Assembly (NCBI GenBank): GCA_947627615.1
Contig: CANQWS010000004.1
Coordinates: 41,814 to 105,813 of the forward strand
DNA length: 64,000 nt
Direction: 5' to 3'
From: an uncultured Muribaculaceae bacterium
GTDB taxonomy: Bacteria > Bacteroidota > Bacteroidia > Bacteroidales > Muribaculaceae
The notes below the pieces were generated by a model. The model had not been told where the DNA came from. It searched no databases and worked only from the letters and a program-made list of their open reading frames with translations. Both the position numbers and the translations under genes were made by a program. This document shows positions 44,504-56,623 of the stretch, piece after piece. How positions within the stretch are numbered: position 1 is the stretch's first letter; each line of letters opens with the position of its first letter.

Positions 44504-46432
44504 TTAATGAACTGCCTTTTTGATGGTCTTGCGGTCAATCTTCACGGGGTATTTTTTGTGGAGCTCTTCGAGCCATTTTGCCTCGAGTTCCTGCTGATAG
44601 GCAAGGCTCACCTGACCTTTCACGTCACGGGCCTCTTCGGGAGCGTTGATGACGCGTCCATGGAATGTGCGGAAAGCCTTCCAGCGGCTGTCGGCCTTCG
44701 GTTTCGGACCTCCGAAGCTCAGCGCGTCGATTATGGCGTTGTCGCCCTTGGCCACGAGTGCGCGTTCAATCTTAGCGTTATTGCCGAATTCCTTTTTGAG
44801 AACCTGCGAGGGAATGGGCTGCGATGCATTGCTGAAGTTCTTTTCGAGAAAAGCCATGGCGGCATCGGCCACGGAATCGTTAGTGGCGCTCACCAGATAG
44901 CCTTTGAAGCGCGGGCGGTCCCAGCTGTAGTCAGCCTTGTGGACCTCGTAGAATTTTTCAAGGCCTTCAGTATCGGTATTGGCGCGGTCCCACACTTCCT
45001 TGTTGCTGATTTCATAGAGCAGGAGTCCGTCACGGTATTCGTTCAGCAGATTCCGGTAGGCGGTCTCGTGTTCGGGAAGAGATTCAATGAATTGCTTGCG
45101 GGCCAGGCTGTAGAGGCTTCCGTCAAGAGCATTGTCGTAGGCCGACAGGGCCTGCTCCCGGGTGTACGACGGATTCTGCCGGATACTGCGGACCACATTC
45201 CCAAGCGTAATTGTCTCGTTGCCGAGTCTTGCGGCAGTGACAGTTGACTGGTTGAGGCTTTTTATAGCCTCGTCGGAGTTGGAATATTTTGTCAGGGCGT
45301 CAGCGAATTCCTTGCGGGCGTCGGCCGATATGGAGACTCCGTTCTCGGCTTTCCATCGGTCAAGGGTGCGGAGCACGGCCATGGGGCCGCGTTCGTCGTT
45401 TGCGATTCGTTCCTGAATTCCCTGACGCAGGGAATCGAGAGGCATGAGCGGTTTGCGCTGCTCAAGCTTTATTATGTGCCAGCCATAGGATGTGCGCACA
45501 GGTTCTGAAATCTCTCCGGGTTTCATGGCAAAGGCTGCATCGCTGAACTCCTTGACCATTTGTCCTTCGGAAAACCAGGGCAGGTCTCCGCCCGATCTGC
45601 GTCCTTGAGGATCCTGGGTGTATTCTGCCGCCAGAGTGGCGAAATCGGCGCCGTTTTTCAGCAGCGCGAGAAGAGAGTCAGTCAGTGCTTTCTGACGTTC
45701 GTCGTTCTGGCCGTCGGTGCGTCTGAGAATGTGGTGCGCCTTAACCGAGCCGGGGTTGGGATGGCGGCTGTTGACACGAACTATGTGGAATCCGTAGGGC
45801 GATTGTGCCACTTTCGATACCGAGCCCACGGGGGTGGTGTAGACGAGGTCCTCGAAAGTATAGGGCCACAAGCCGCCTATCACGTTGCCCATCTTTCCGC
45901 CGTTGGCCGATGTGGTCCGGTCTATGGAAAAATTAGCTGCCATCTCTCCGAAATCAGCCCCGTCCACTAAAGCCTGACGCACGCTGTCGGCTCTCTGACG
46001 CAGCTGTTCCACAGTCATTCCGGAGTGATTCGAGGCAATCAGTATGTGGTCAACGTCGGCCACATCCTTCATGTGTTCGTAGGCTACGTTCACGAGTGAA
46101 TCGTCAACTGCCTTGCAACGCAGATAGGGAGCCGAAAGGTCGGCCGTGTATTTGGCCATGTCGTTGAGATAGGTTGCCGAAGTGTCAAGCCCGGCATCGC
46201 GGGCAGCAAGTACCTTGAGCTTATAGTTGACAAACATGTCGATATACTCGTCGATGGGTATATCGGCAGCCTGCTGGCTGTTGTTTTTGTTGTACAGGTA
46301 TTCGAATTCGCTCAGCCTGACTTTGTCAGGGCCTATGTTCATTATCACAGGGTCGCTTTTGGGCTTGGCTGCGAACAATGTCGACGAGAGTGTCAGGGCT
46401 GAAAGTACCACAGCAAGAGATGATTTGTTCAT
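44504..46432 (-). CDS. Large periplasmic parvulin-type peptidyl-prolyl isomerase
   Basis: 642 residues with a signal peptide (about 1-21). An N-terminal helical region resembling SurA/PrsA (about 30-115) is followed by two parvulin domains: about 125-225 (DVDHILIASNHSG ... YGFHIVRVNSRHP) and about 230-335 (VKAHHILRR ... YGWHIIKLEQRKP). A long helical C-terminal half follows. It probably helps fold outer-membrane and surface proteins in the periplasm. In this region the parvulin pair, the OstA-like gene and mutL form a run on the minus strand. Confidence 0.9.
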   Translation of the reverse strand: MNKSSLAVVLSALTLSSTLFAAKPKSDPVIMNIGPDKVRLSEFEYLYNKNNSQQAADIPIDEYIDMFVNYKLKVLAARDAGLDTSATYLNDMAKYTADLSAPYLRCKAVDDSLVNVAYEHMKDVADVDHILIASNHSGMTVEQLRQRADSVRQALVDGADFGEMAANFSIDRTTSANGGKMGNVIGGLWPYTFEDLVYTTPVGSVSKVAQSPYGFHIVRVNSRHPNPGSVKAHHILRRTDGQNDERQKALTDSLLALLKNGADFATLAAEYTQDPQGRRSGGDLPWFSEGQMVKEFSDAAFAMKPGEISEPVRTSYGWHIIKLEQRKPLMPLDSLRQGIQERIANDERGPMAVLRTLDRWKAENGVSISADARKEFADALTKYSNSDEAIKSLNQSTVTAARLGNETITLGNVVRSIRQNPSYTREQALSAYDNALDGSLYSLARKQFIESLPEHETAYRNLLNEYRDGLLLYEISNKEVWDRANTDTEGLEKFYEVHKADYSWDRPRFKGYLVSATNDSVADAAMAFLEKNFSNASQPIPSQVLKKEFGNNAKIERALVAKGDNAIIDALSFGGPKPKADSRWKAFRTFHGRVINAPEEARDVKGQVSLAYQQELEAKWLEELHKKYPVKIDRKTIKKAVH

Positions 46433-46602
46433 CTGATTGAATGTTTTAGCATTTGTTTTTAAACAACCTCTTATTTATTCCAATAACTTTAACGCGGTTT
46501 GTCTCGGTTTTATTTTATTACTCTCTACTTAAATGCTTTGTCGGCTAAAGAAATATTAATTAATATTTGGTAACGTTAACTTTAGGAGTCTGTGAATTTG
46601 AA

Positions 46603-46610
46603 TAATTTTG
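46603..46610 (+). promoter_or_regulatory. -7 promoter box for the MORN/zinc-finger gene
   Basis: TAATTTTG, 32 bp upstream of the ATG at 46643; -33 unclear. The region back to 46433 is AT-rich and contains no ORF. Confidence 0.6.
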
Positions 46611-46642
46611 CAAAAACACATAATTTTTTAAACCAATCAGCT

Positions 46643-47233
46643 ATGCGAAAAACAATCATGATTTTACTGCTTGTCGCTTCGATGATGACAAGCCTCGGCG
46701 CCCAGGGACAATACTACCTGAACAATACTTACGCCCATTTTCCAACCTACACCAACGAACCTGTGTCCTACAGCTGGAACAACGGTAACAGTTTCAAAGG
46801 AACCAAGTTTTTGGTCGACGGCGTGGTTCAGAGTTACAACGGTACTTACAAGTGGTCCCACGGCTCATATTATACAGGCCCGCTCGATCAAAATTTTGAA
46901 TTTCACGGAATGGGCACATACTATGATGCGACAACCAAGAAGTTCTATAATGTTTCGTATAACAGGGGCAACCTGGTAAGCAAAAAGGAACAGACACCCA
47001 CCTACACCGGCGGCAGCGGCTACTATGGCGGTGGCTCCGGTTACAGCGGCGGAGGCAGTTACAATTCGGGCAGCTCGTCATCGAGCAAGACAACGTGCAT
47101 GGGCTGCCACGGAACCGGAACCTGCCAGCACTGCCACGGTTCAGGCCTTTCGGCTTCAGGCAAATCGAAGTGCAGCCTTTGCGGCGGACGCACCCGTTGC
47201 GTTTCATGCGGCGGCAAAGGCTGGGTCCGCTGA
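46643..47233 (+). CDS. Exported MORN-repeat protein with a DnaJ-like cysteine domain
   Basis: 196 residues from the ATG at 46643, which begins a signal peptide (about 1-20). A MORN-type segment follows (about 73-97, YYTGPLDQNFEFHGMGTYY), then a Gly/Ser/Tyr-rich flexible linker (about 120-150). The C-terminus has four CxxC units (C152/155, 161/164, 177/180, 186/189), three of them with the DnaJ-like CxxCxGxG ending and the third degenerate. Outside the cytosol such cysteines would bind zinc or form disulfides. The gene is on the plus strand between guaB and the parvulin genes, breaking an otherwise minus-strand run. Function unknown. Confidence 0.85.
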   Translation: MRKTIMILLLVASMMTSLGAQGQYYLNNTYAHFPTYTNEPVSYSWNNGNSFKGTKFLVDGVVQSYNGTYKWSHGSYYTGPLDQNFEFHGMGTYYDATTKKFYNVSYNRGNLVSKKEQTPTYTGGSGYYGGGSGYSGGGSYNSGSSSSSKTTCMGCHGTGTCQHCHGSGLSASGKSKCSLCGGRTRCVSCGGKGWVR

Positions 47234-47256
47234 CCTGACCGTCGAAAACAAAACAG

Positions 47257-47290
47257 CGCTCCCCCGGTTGGATGTCCAGTCGGGGGAGCG
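47257..47290. terminator. Bidirectional terminator between the MORN gene and guaB
   Basis: CGCTCCCCCG (47257-47266) and CGGGGGAGCG (47281-47290), a perfect 10-bp stem whose loop can fold further. On the minus strand TGTTTTGTTTTC follows, suited to guaB. Confidence 0.85.
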
Positions 47291-47313
47291 TCAGTTATAG
47301 GGGGGATGATGTT

Positions 47314-48828
<1,515 letters not shown>

Positions 48829-48838
48829 TTATTGCGTG

Positions 48839-48846
48839 CAAAGTTA
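48839..48846 (-). promoter_or_regulatory. -7 promoter box for guaB
   Basis: TAACTTTG on the minus strand, 46 bp upstream of the guaB start, behind an A/T-rich tract. Confidence 0.65.
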
Positions 48847-48929
48847 CAAATTTTTTTTGATTGGGTATAAAAAACTTTCGCCCAAATTGCCCTTGTGGAG
48901 CCGTCGACGGAAGATTTGTAAGGCTACAG

Positions 48930-48961
48930 TTGCGGTTTTTCAACGGAAATTATTATTTTTG
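48930..48961 (+). promoter_or_regulatory. Promoter of the lipid kinase gene
   Basis: TTG (48930-48932), a 21-nt spacer and TATTTTTG (48954-48961). Confidence 0.7.
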
Positions 48962-49016
48962 CCGCAGATTTATTGGTACAAGTCTGTAATTTTTCTCATT
49001 TTTAACCGTGTTCCCT

Positions 49017-49994
49017 ATGGCCCAAGACAATCCGACAAGAGCTTTCCTTATCATCAATCCTATCTCCGGGACAGGTAGCAAAGAGGGCCTTGAGGACAAG
49101 GTCAGGCAGCGTCTTGCCGCGTGTGACATAGCGGTGGAGTGCGCCCGCACAACCGGCCAGGGCGATGCCACGCGCATGGCCCGCGAGGCTGTCGACGGCG
49201 GTTTTGACATGGTCATTGCCGCCGGAGGCGACGGGACTGTCAATGAGACGGCCAATGCCCTGTGTGATACCGGTGTGAGTTTCGGAATAATTCCGTGCGG
49301 CTCGGGCAACGGTCTGGCAAGACATCTGAACATACCGGTTGACGTGCGTTCGGCGCTCGACATCATTGCCGACGGACGGAGCGAGGCCTGTGACAGGGGA
49401 GTGGTCAACGGCCGCAATTTCTTCTGCACTTTCGGTCTCGGTTTCGATGCCGCCGTGAGCCACAAGTTCGCCGAATCGAAACGCCGCGGCCGCCTGACAT
49501 ACATTTCGGACACCTTCCGCGAATATGTCAACTATCAGCCGGAGGAATATGTGATTTCGGCCAACGGCCAGGTACTGACCGACAGGGCTTTCGTGGTTGC
49601 GGTGTGCAACGCCTCGCAGTACGGCAACAACGCTTACATAGCGCCTCAGGCATCCATAACCGACGGACTGCTCGACGTCACCATAATCCATTACGGCAAC
49701 CTGCTGTCAACGGCGCTCGTGGGGCTCGACCTTATGTCAGGCACCATTCCCCACAACATGCTGATCCACACGTTCAAGACCTCCACACTTACCATTGCCA
49801 GACGGAATGCCGGAGCAGTGCACATTGACGGAGAACCGCTTGAAATGGGCACTGAGCTGAGTGTCAGCTGTCTGCCCGCAAGCCTCAGGATTCTGACGCC
49901 GCAGGCCGACCGTCCTATCCGGCCCTTGTTGACCCCCATCATGTCCATGATGAACGACATAGGCTACATCCTGCGCAACCTGTTCGAGAAATAG
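49017..49994 (+). CDS. Diacylglycerol kinase family lipid kinase (YegS/DgkB type)
   Basis: 325 residues from the ATG at 49017 (the GTG at 49008 would add three residues). The N-terminal catalytic domain contains FLIINPISGTGSKEG and the nucleotide loop GGDGTVNETANAL. The C-terminal beta-sandwich has RNFFCTFGLGFDAAVSHKF. Enzymes of this family phosphorylate diacylglycerol or related lipids at the membrane using ATP. Substrate not resolved by sequence. It has its own promoter, and the next gene, ychF, has another, so it is probably monocistronic. Confidence 0.92.
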   Translation: MAQDNPTRAFLIINPISGTGSKEGLEDKVRQRLAACDIAVECARTTGQGDATRMAREAVDGGFDMVIAAGGDGTVNETANALCDTGVSFGIIPCGSGNGLARHLNIPVDVRSALDIIADGRSEACDRGVVNGRNFFCTFGLGFDAAVSHKFAESKRRGRLTYISDTFREYVNYQPEEYVISANGQVLTDRAFVVAVCNASQYGNNAYIAPQASITDGLLDVTIIHYGNLLSTALVGLDLMSGTIPHNMLIHTFKTSTLTIARRNAGAVHIDGEPLEMGTELSVSCLPASLRILTPQADRPIRPLLTPIMSMMNDIGYILRNLFEK

Positions 49995-50013
49995 AATCGG
50001 TAATGCCGACGGA

Positions 50014-50044
50014 TTGGATTTAAGGATAAAAATGCGTAATTTTG
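50014..50044 (+). promoter_or_regulatory. Promoter of ychF
   Basis: TTG (50014-50016), a 20-nt spacer and TAATTTTG (50037-50044). Confidence 0.75.
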
Positions 50045-50091
50045 CACTCTGAAACAAACATTGTGAAAATTAACACCTCATTATATATATC

Positions 50092-51195
50092 ATGGCATTG
50101 CAATGCGGTATAGTAGGATTGCCCAATGTTGGCAAATCCACTCTTTTCAACTGCCTTTCAAACGCTAAGGCACAGTCGGCAAACTTTCCTTTCTGCACCA
50201 TAGAACCCAACGTTGGTGTCATCACCGTGCCCGATGACCGCCTTACCACTCTCGTGGACATGTGCAAGCCCAAAAGCGTGGTGCCCGCTACGGTGGAAAT
50301 CGTAGATATCGCCGGACTGGTAAAGGGCGCGAGCAAAGGCGAGGGCCTCGGTAACAAGTTCCTTGCAAATATCCGCGAGACGGATGCCATAATCCATGTG
50401 CTCCGCTGCTTTGACGACGACAACATAACCCACGTCGACGGTTCGGTCAATCCCGTGCGTGATAAGGAGATTATTGACTATGAACTTCTGATAAAGGACC
50501 TCGAGACAGTTGAAAGCCGCATGGCCAAGACCCAGAAGCAGGCCCAGACCGGCGGCGACAAGAACGCTCGGATGCAGTATGATGTGTTGAGCCGCTACTA
50601 TGAGGCTCTCAAGGAGGGTAAGGCCGCCAGAACGGTTGAATTCGATTCTGTCGATGAGCAGCGGTTTGCCCGTGACCTGTTCCTGCTGACCAACAAACCG
50701 GTGCTTTACGTATGTAACGTGGACGATGCTTCAGCCGCCACCGGCAACAGTTATGTCGACGCTGTCCGCGAGGCCATAGCCGAAGAAAATGCCCAGCTGC
50801 TTGTGGTGGCCGCGCAGACCGAGGCCGAAATTGCCGAACTCGACACCTACGAGGACCGTCAGATGTTCCTTCAGGAGATAGGGCTCGAGGAATCGGGAGT
50901 GTCACGTCTGATACGGGCCGCTTACGCGCTGCTCGACCTCCAGACATATTTTACCGCCGGCCCCGATGAGGTGAGGGCATGGACATTCCTCCGCGGTTCA
51001 AAAGCTCCCAAGTGCGCCGGAATTATCCACACCGATTTTGAGAAGGGATTCATCCGTGCCGAGGTTATCAAGTACGAAGACTATGTTACTCTCGGATCCG
51101 AGGCTGCGGTGCGCCAGGCCGGAAAAATGAACATTGAGGGAAAGGAATACGTGGTTCAGGACGGCGACATCATGCACTTCCTCTTCAACGTCTGA
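50092..51195 (+). CDS. ychF: Obg-like ATPase YchF
   Basis: 367 residues, the normal family length. It is a ribosome-associated ATPase of the Obg/translation-factor group, related to oxidative stress. The G1 loop GLPNVGKSTLFN, NFPFCTIEPNVG, DIAGLVKGASKGEGLGNKFL and a C-terminal TGS domain (AGKMNIEGKEYVVQDGDIMHFLFNV) are present. It has its own promoter and is followed by a strong bidirectional terminator. Confidence 0.98.
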   Translation: MALQCGIVGLPNVGKSTLFNCLSNAKAQSANFPFCTIEPNVGVITVPDDRLTTLVDMCKPKSVVPATVEIVDIAGLVKGASKGEGLGNKFLANIRETDAIIHVLRCFDDDNITHVDGSVNPVRDKEIIDYELLIKDLETVESRMAKTQKQAQTGGDKNARMQYDVLSRYYEALKEGKAARTVEFDSVDEQRFARDLFLLTNKPVLYVCNVDDASAATGNSYVDAVREAIAEENAQLLVVAAQTEAEIAELDTYEDRQMFLQEIGLEESGVSRLIRAAYALLDLQTYFTAGPDEVRAWTFLRGSKAPKCAGIIHTDFEKGFIRAEVIKYEDYVTLGSEAAVRQAGKMNIEGKEYVVQDGDIMHFLFNV

Positions 51196-51245
51196 CCCCG
51201 GTCAGGCCGTCTGAAACAGCCTGTCTGAAATTAAGAAATAAACAA

Positions 51246-51282
51246 GCCGCCCCGATGCATCATCAGAAAGCATCGGGGCGGC
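51246..51282. terminator. Bidirectional terminator between ychF and ferritin
   Basis: A perfect 13-bp stem (GCCGCCCCGATGC / GCATCGGGGCGGC) with an 11-nt loop. On the minus strand TTGTTTATTTCTT follows. Confidence 0.9.
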
Positions 51283-51303
51283 TGCTGTCAGTTAGCTGTC
51301 AGT

Positions 51304-51819
51304 TTATTCGCCGAGGATGGAGGGGGCGTTGTAGGCACGCTGTGAGAGTTCCCGGTCAAGCATATAGAGGCCGAAACCGTTGTCACCGATGAGTTTGAAT
51401 TTGTCGATGAGCTGACGGGCATTGTCCTCTTCCTCAACCTGCTCTGAAACGAACCATGCCAGACGGTCGCGGGTGGCATAGTCATGTTCTGATTCAGCAA
51501 GGCTGAAAAGGTTGTTGATCATTGCGGTCACTTTCTTTTCATGTTCGAGAGTATCTATGAACGCAGCCAGAGGGGTGTCCCACTCCGACGGTACTTCGGC
51601 AATTGGTTTGAGAACCACACGGCCTTCGCGCTGTACAAGATAATTGATGAAGATCTCGGCATGGGCCTGCTCTTCCTTGAACTGGATGCGGAACCAGTTG
51701 GCGATGCCGGCATAGCCTTTGGCCTCGAAGTTCATTGCCATTGACAGATAGAGATAACCTGACCAGAATTCAGCATTGATCTGGTCGTTGATTGCGTCTT
51801 GAATTTTGTTGGAAATCAT
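51304..51819 (-). CDS. ftnA: Ferritin (iron storage, ferroxidase)
   Basis: 171 residues forming a four-helix bundle. Twenty-four subunits would make the iron-storage cage. Ferroxidase residues are present: NAEFWSGYLYLSMA (E17 region), EEQAHAE with E50/H53, and the third helix HEKKVTAMI. Size fits bacterial ferritins, not Dps. No haem-ligand pattern of bacterioferritin is evident. It stands alone, convergent with ychF. I see no clear -7 box upstream, so readthrough from yidC (48 bp upstream) is possible. Confidence 0.95.
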   Translation of the reverse strand: MISNKIQDAINDQINAEFWSGYLYLSMAMNFEAKGYAGIANWFRIQFKEEQAHAEIFINYLVQREGRVVLKPIAEVPSEWDTPLAAFIDTLEHEKKVTAMINNLFSLAESEHDYATRDRLAWFVSEQVEEEDNARQLIDKFKLIGDNGFGLYMLDRELSQRAYNAPSILGE

Positions 51820-51867
51820 ATTTTTATTGATTTAGACTGGATTATATTCTATTTTGAGAAACACTTG

Positions 51868-53970
51868 TCAGCGCCTATTGTTTCCGCCGCGGCGTCCGCG
51901 CTGTTTTTCCTGTTCGCGCAACATTGCCTGCTGCTTGCGCTGGGCTTCTTCGAGGCGGGCCATGAAACCGCTTTTTTTCTTGGGCTTTTTGGCGTTCTCG
52001 CGCATTGTGGCGCGAACCTTGTCCTCATCCACAACCTGACGGAATATGTAGGTCTGTACAATCGTTATAAGGAGCGAGAGGAAATAGTAGTAGCTGAGGC
52101 CGGCGGCATAGTTGTTGAAGAAGAAGAGGAACATGAGCGGCATCAGATACATCATCCATTTCATTCCGGGCATGGAGTTGCCGCCCGGCTGGCTCTGCAT
52201 GTTGATGCGTGTGTAGACTATGTTGGTTACAGTCATGAGCAGACAGAACAGCGAGAGCTTGTTGCCGAGGAACGGAATGGCGAACGGCAGAGAGATGATG
52301 TAGTCGGGGGCCGAAAGGTCGGCGACCCAGAGGAATGACTGGCCGCGGAGCTCTATGGCCGACGGGAAGAACTTGAACATCGCGATCAGGATGGGCATCT
52401 GGAGCAGAAGCGGCAGACAGCCCGACATGGGCGATGCGCCGGCGCGGCTGTAGAGCGCCATGGATTCCTGCTGGCGTTTCATGGCGTTTTCCTGACCGGG
52501 ATATTTCTCGTTGATTTCTTTTATCTCGGGTGCGAGCACGCGCATCTTGGCCTGCGACATGTAGCTCTTGTAGGTGAAAGGAAAGAGAATCAACTTGATG
52601 AAGATGGTGAGCAGGAGAATTATGATGCCGTAGGACGAGATGAAGTTGCCCAGGAAGGTGAACACCGGTATTACGATAAAGATGTTGATCCATCTGAACA
52701 GGGTCCATCCCAGAGGTATAAGTTCTGTAAGGTTAAGGTCTTCATCGGGCGTTATGGTGTCCTCGAGGTCTGAGAGAAGCGGATAGGAGTTCGGGCCAAT
52801 GAAGATGGTGAACGATGCCGGCATGGCATGGGTCGACGAGTAGTCCATTTCGGCCTGTGTCGACATCTGTTTCAGATAGGCCGCATTGTCCTTCAGAGCC
52901 ACGGATTCGAGGTCGGCACCGGAGAAATTGGTGTTCGGAATGAATATTGTGGAGAAGAACTGGTTCTTGTAGGCTATCCATTTCAAACGCTGGGTGAATT
53001 CCTCCTTGTCATCGGAGTTCTCGCTGAGATTGTCCACGTCGCCGTTGGCGCCCATGTAGTATATGGCCGAGTTCTGTTCCTCGAACATGCGTCCTTCCTC
53101 ATTGCGGGCCATTGTCTGGTTCCAGTTGAACTCCATGGTGTTGACAGAGGCAGGAATCACATTCTGCATGCCCTGCTGCACAATGGTCATATTCACCAGA
53201 TAGCTGTCGGGCGCCAGTGTGTAGCGTATGCCCCACGAGGCTCCGTCGCCCAGATTCAGCTGCATCATAACCGAACTGTCGGTCTGTTCGGTGATCTCGA
53301 AGAAGAAATCGCGGGTGTCGAAGCGCTGGCTTGCGGAAGTGAGGGTGAATCCGTAGCTGTCGTTCCCCGGTTCTATAGGAGCCACCTGAGTGGAATCAAA
53401 ACGCTGATAACCTTTTACTGTCGCGCGGGCAATCATGGCGCCTTTGTTGGATATTTCCAGCGCCAGACGGCTGTTTTCAAGTTTCACCGTTGTTGAGTCT
53501 CCCCCGAGGTGCGAGGCGAAACCCTTGTATTTGGCCACGTCCGAAAGTGCTTTGCGGAGCAAGCTGCAAGCCTCGGCGGCATCGGAGCGGGAAAGCTGTC
53601 CGTAGTCCGATGTGATTACTGCCTTGACGGGGACCTTGGTTCCGGAGCTGAGTGTCACGGTTCCGCCTATCGCGGAATCGGCTTCCATGGTCAGTCTGAC
53701 CATCGGGGCGTTGAGCACGATTGTTCCGGTTGAATCTTTTGAGCCTAATTCGCGTATCGTCGATGCGATGATGGCACGTTCCTGGGGCGTCACCGATGTG
53801 TCGGTGAGCTGTGCCTTGGGGTCGATGTCGGTTTTCTGAGCGTCGGCCTGTTCCTGACGGGCTTTCTCGGCCATTGCAGCGCGTTCCTCGGCTGAAGGCT
53901 GGTTGAAGTACATGAAGAGCATTATGACAGCTCCCATCAGCAACAGTCCTATGACGTTGGTTTTGTTCAT
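51868..53970 (-). CDS. yidC: Membrane protein insertase YidC
   Basis: 700 residues. An N-terminal membrane helix (about 5-23, VIGLLLMGAVIMLFMYF) is followed by a large periplasmic domain, then the conserved C-terminal insertase core (about 430-640) with five helices, including FTYKSYMSQAKMRVLAPEIKEI. A basic, glutamine-rich C-terminal tail (about 655-700) may bind ribosomes. It inserts membrane proteins alone or with SecYEG. The gene lies 57 bp after pyrG, a common neighbour in Bacteroidetes. Confidence 0.97.
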   Translation of the reverse strand: MNKTNVIGLLLMGAVIMLFMYFNQPSAEERAAMAEKARQEQADAQKTDIDPKAQLTDTSVTPQERAIIASTIRELGSKDSTGTIVLNAPMVRLTMEADSAIGGTVTLSSGTKVPVKAVITSDYGQLSRSDAAEACSLLRKALSDVAKYKGFASHLGGDSTTVKLENSRLALEISNKGAMIARATVKGYQRFDSTQVAPIEPGNDSYGFTLTSASQRFDTRDFFFEITEQTDSSVMMQLNLGDGASWGIRYTLAPDSYLVNMTIVQQGMQNVIPASVNTMEFNWNQTMARNEEGRMFEEQNSAIYYMGANGDVDNLSENSDDKEEFTQRLKWIAYKNQFFSTIFIPNTNFSGADLESVALKDNAAYLKQMSTQAEMDYSSTHAMPASFTIFIGPNSYPLLSDLEDTITPDEDLNLTELIPLGWTLFRWINIFIVIPVFTFLGNFISSYGIIILLLTIFIKLILFPFTYKSYMSQAKMRVLAPEIKEINEKYPGQENAMKRQQESMALYSRAGASPMSGCLPLLLQMPILIAMFKFFPSAIELRGQSFLWVADLSAPDYIISLPFAIPFLGNKLSLFCLLMTVTNIVYTRINMQSQPGGNSMPGMKWMMYLMPLMFLFFFNNYAAGLSYYYFLSLLITIVQTYIFRQVVDEDKVRATMRENAKKPKKKSGFMARLEEAQRKQQAMLREQEKQRGRRGGNNRR

Positions 53971-54027
53971 CGTTCTTTTAGTGGTTGTTGTATGTTTTGG
54001 TTAAGTTATTGTTTGTTTTCAGAGGGT

Positions 54028-55692
<1,665 letters not shown>

Positions 55693-55759
55693 TTAAGAAA
55701 GGTTTCGATTTTTTTCAGCAACATTCCGCTATGTGTTAAAAGGGCACTCTTTCAGGATA

Positions 55760-55794
55760 TTTGTTTATAATATCGTGGATTTTATGTACTTTTG
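55760..55794 (+). promoter_or_regulatory. Promoter of the nfnA-nfnB operon
   Basis: TTTG (55760-55763), a 23-nt spacer and TACTTTTG (55787-55794). The leader to the GTG at 55832 is about 30 nt. Confidence 0.7.
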
Positions 55795-55831
55795 CTATTA
55801 TTTTTGAAAAAGACAAATCAAATTAACAATC

Positions 55832-56614
55832 GTGTATAAAATCCTTGACAAAGAGCACTTCTCCGAACATGTGGTGAAGCTGGTGGTAGAAGCCCCCATG
55901 ATAGCTCGTTCCCGTCGTCCGGGCCACTTCGTGATAGTGCGGGTGGGCGAAGGAGGCGAAAGAATTCCCCTTACAATTGCCGATTCCGATTTGGAACGAG
56001 GCTCCATAACCCTTGTGGTTCAGGAAGTGGGTGTGTCCACCCGCAAAATCTGTGCGTTGAACGTAGGTGACGAGTTCACCGATGTGGTGGGCCCTCTCGG
56101 CCGGGCCACACACGTGGAGAACGTGGGCACCGTGGTGTGCTGTGGCGGAGGCGTAGGCGTGGCTCCGTTGCTTCCTATTGTCAAAGCCATGAAACAGGCA
56201 GGCAACAGGGTGGTGACCATATTGGCCGCCCGCACAGCCGATCTCATAATACTCCGCGACCAGGTGGCTCCTTTCAGTGACGAACTGATCATCATGACCG
56301 ACGACGGCTCTCTGGGCCGCAAAGGCCTTGTCACTGCGGGACTTGAGGAAGTTGTCAAGCGGGAGAAAGTGGACCAGGTCGTGGCCATCGGTCCTGCCGT
56401 CATGATGAAGTTCGTGTCGAAACTGACCGAGGGCTATGCCATTCCCACTATGGTCTCCCTGAACACCATCATGGTCGACGGCACGGGCATGTGCGGCGCC
56501 TGCCGCGTGACCGTGGGCGGAAAGACAAAATTCGTCTGCATTGACGGTCCCGAATTCGACGCCCACAAAGTGGATTTTGACGAAATGATTATGCGCTTGC
56601 GCTCTTATAACTGA
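55832..56614 (+). CDS. nfnA: NfnA-type ferredoxin-NADP+ reductase subunit alpha
   Basis: 260 residues starting at a GTG (the only in-frame start in this region). FAD- and NAD(P)-binding ferredoxin-reductase fold (RIPLTIADSD; GGGVGVAPLLPIVKAM), ending with the [2Fe-2S] ligand block DGTGMCGACRVTVGG and FVCIDGPEFD. Together with the NfnB-type protein encoded 9 bp downstream it would form the ferredoxin:NADP oxidoreductase, which in some anaerobes bifurcates electrons among NADH, ferredoxin and NADPH. An equivalent annotation is sulfide dehydrogenase/DHODH electron-transfer subunit. The pair fits an anaerobic fermenter (inference). Confidence 0.88.
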   Translation: MYKILDKEHFSEHVVKLVVEAPMIARSRRPGHFVIVRVGEGGERIPLTIADSDLERGSITLVVQEVGVSTRKICALNVGDEFTDVVGPLGRATHVENVGTVVCCGGGVGVAPLLPIVKAMKQAGNRVVTILAARTADLIILRDQVAPFSDELIIMTDDGSLGRKGLVTAGLEEVVKREKVDQVVAIGPAVMMKFVSKLTEGYAIPTMVSLNTIMVDGTGMCGACRVTVGGKTKFVCIDGPEFDAHKVDFDEMIMRLRSYN

Positions 56615-56623
56615 TTATTTATC

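Noticed and set aside
49002..49691. 229-residue open frame antisense to the lipid kinase gene
   Set aside because: Shadow frame of a recognisable gene.
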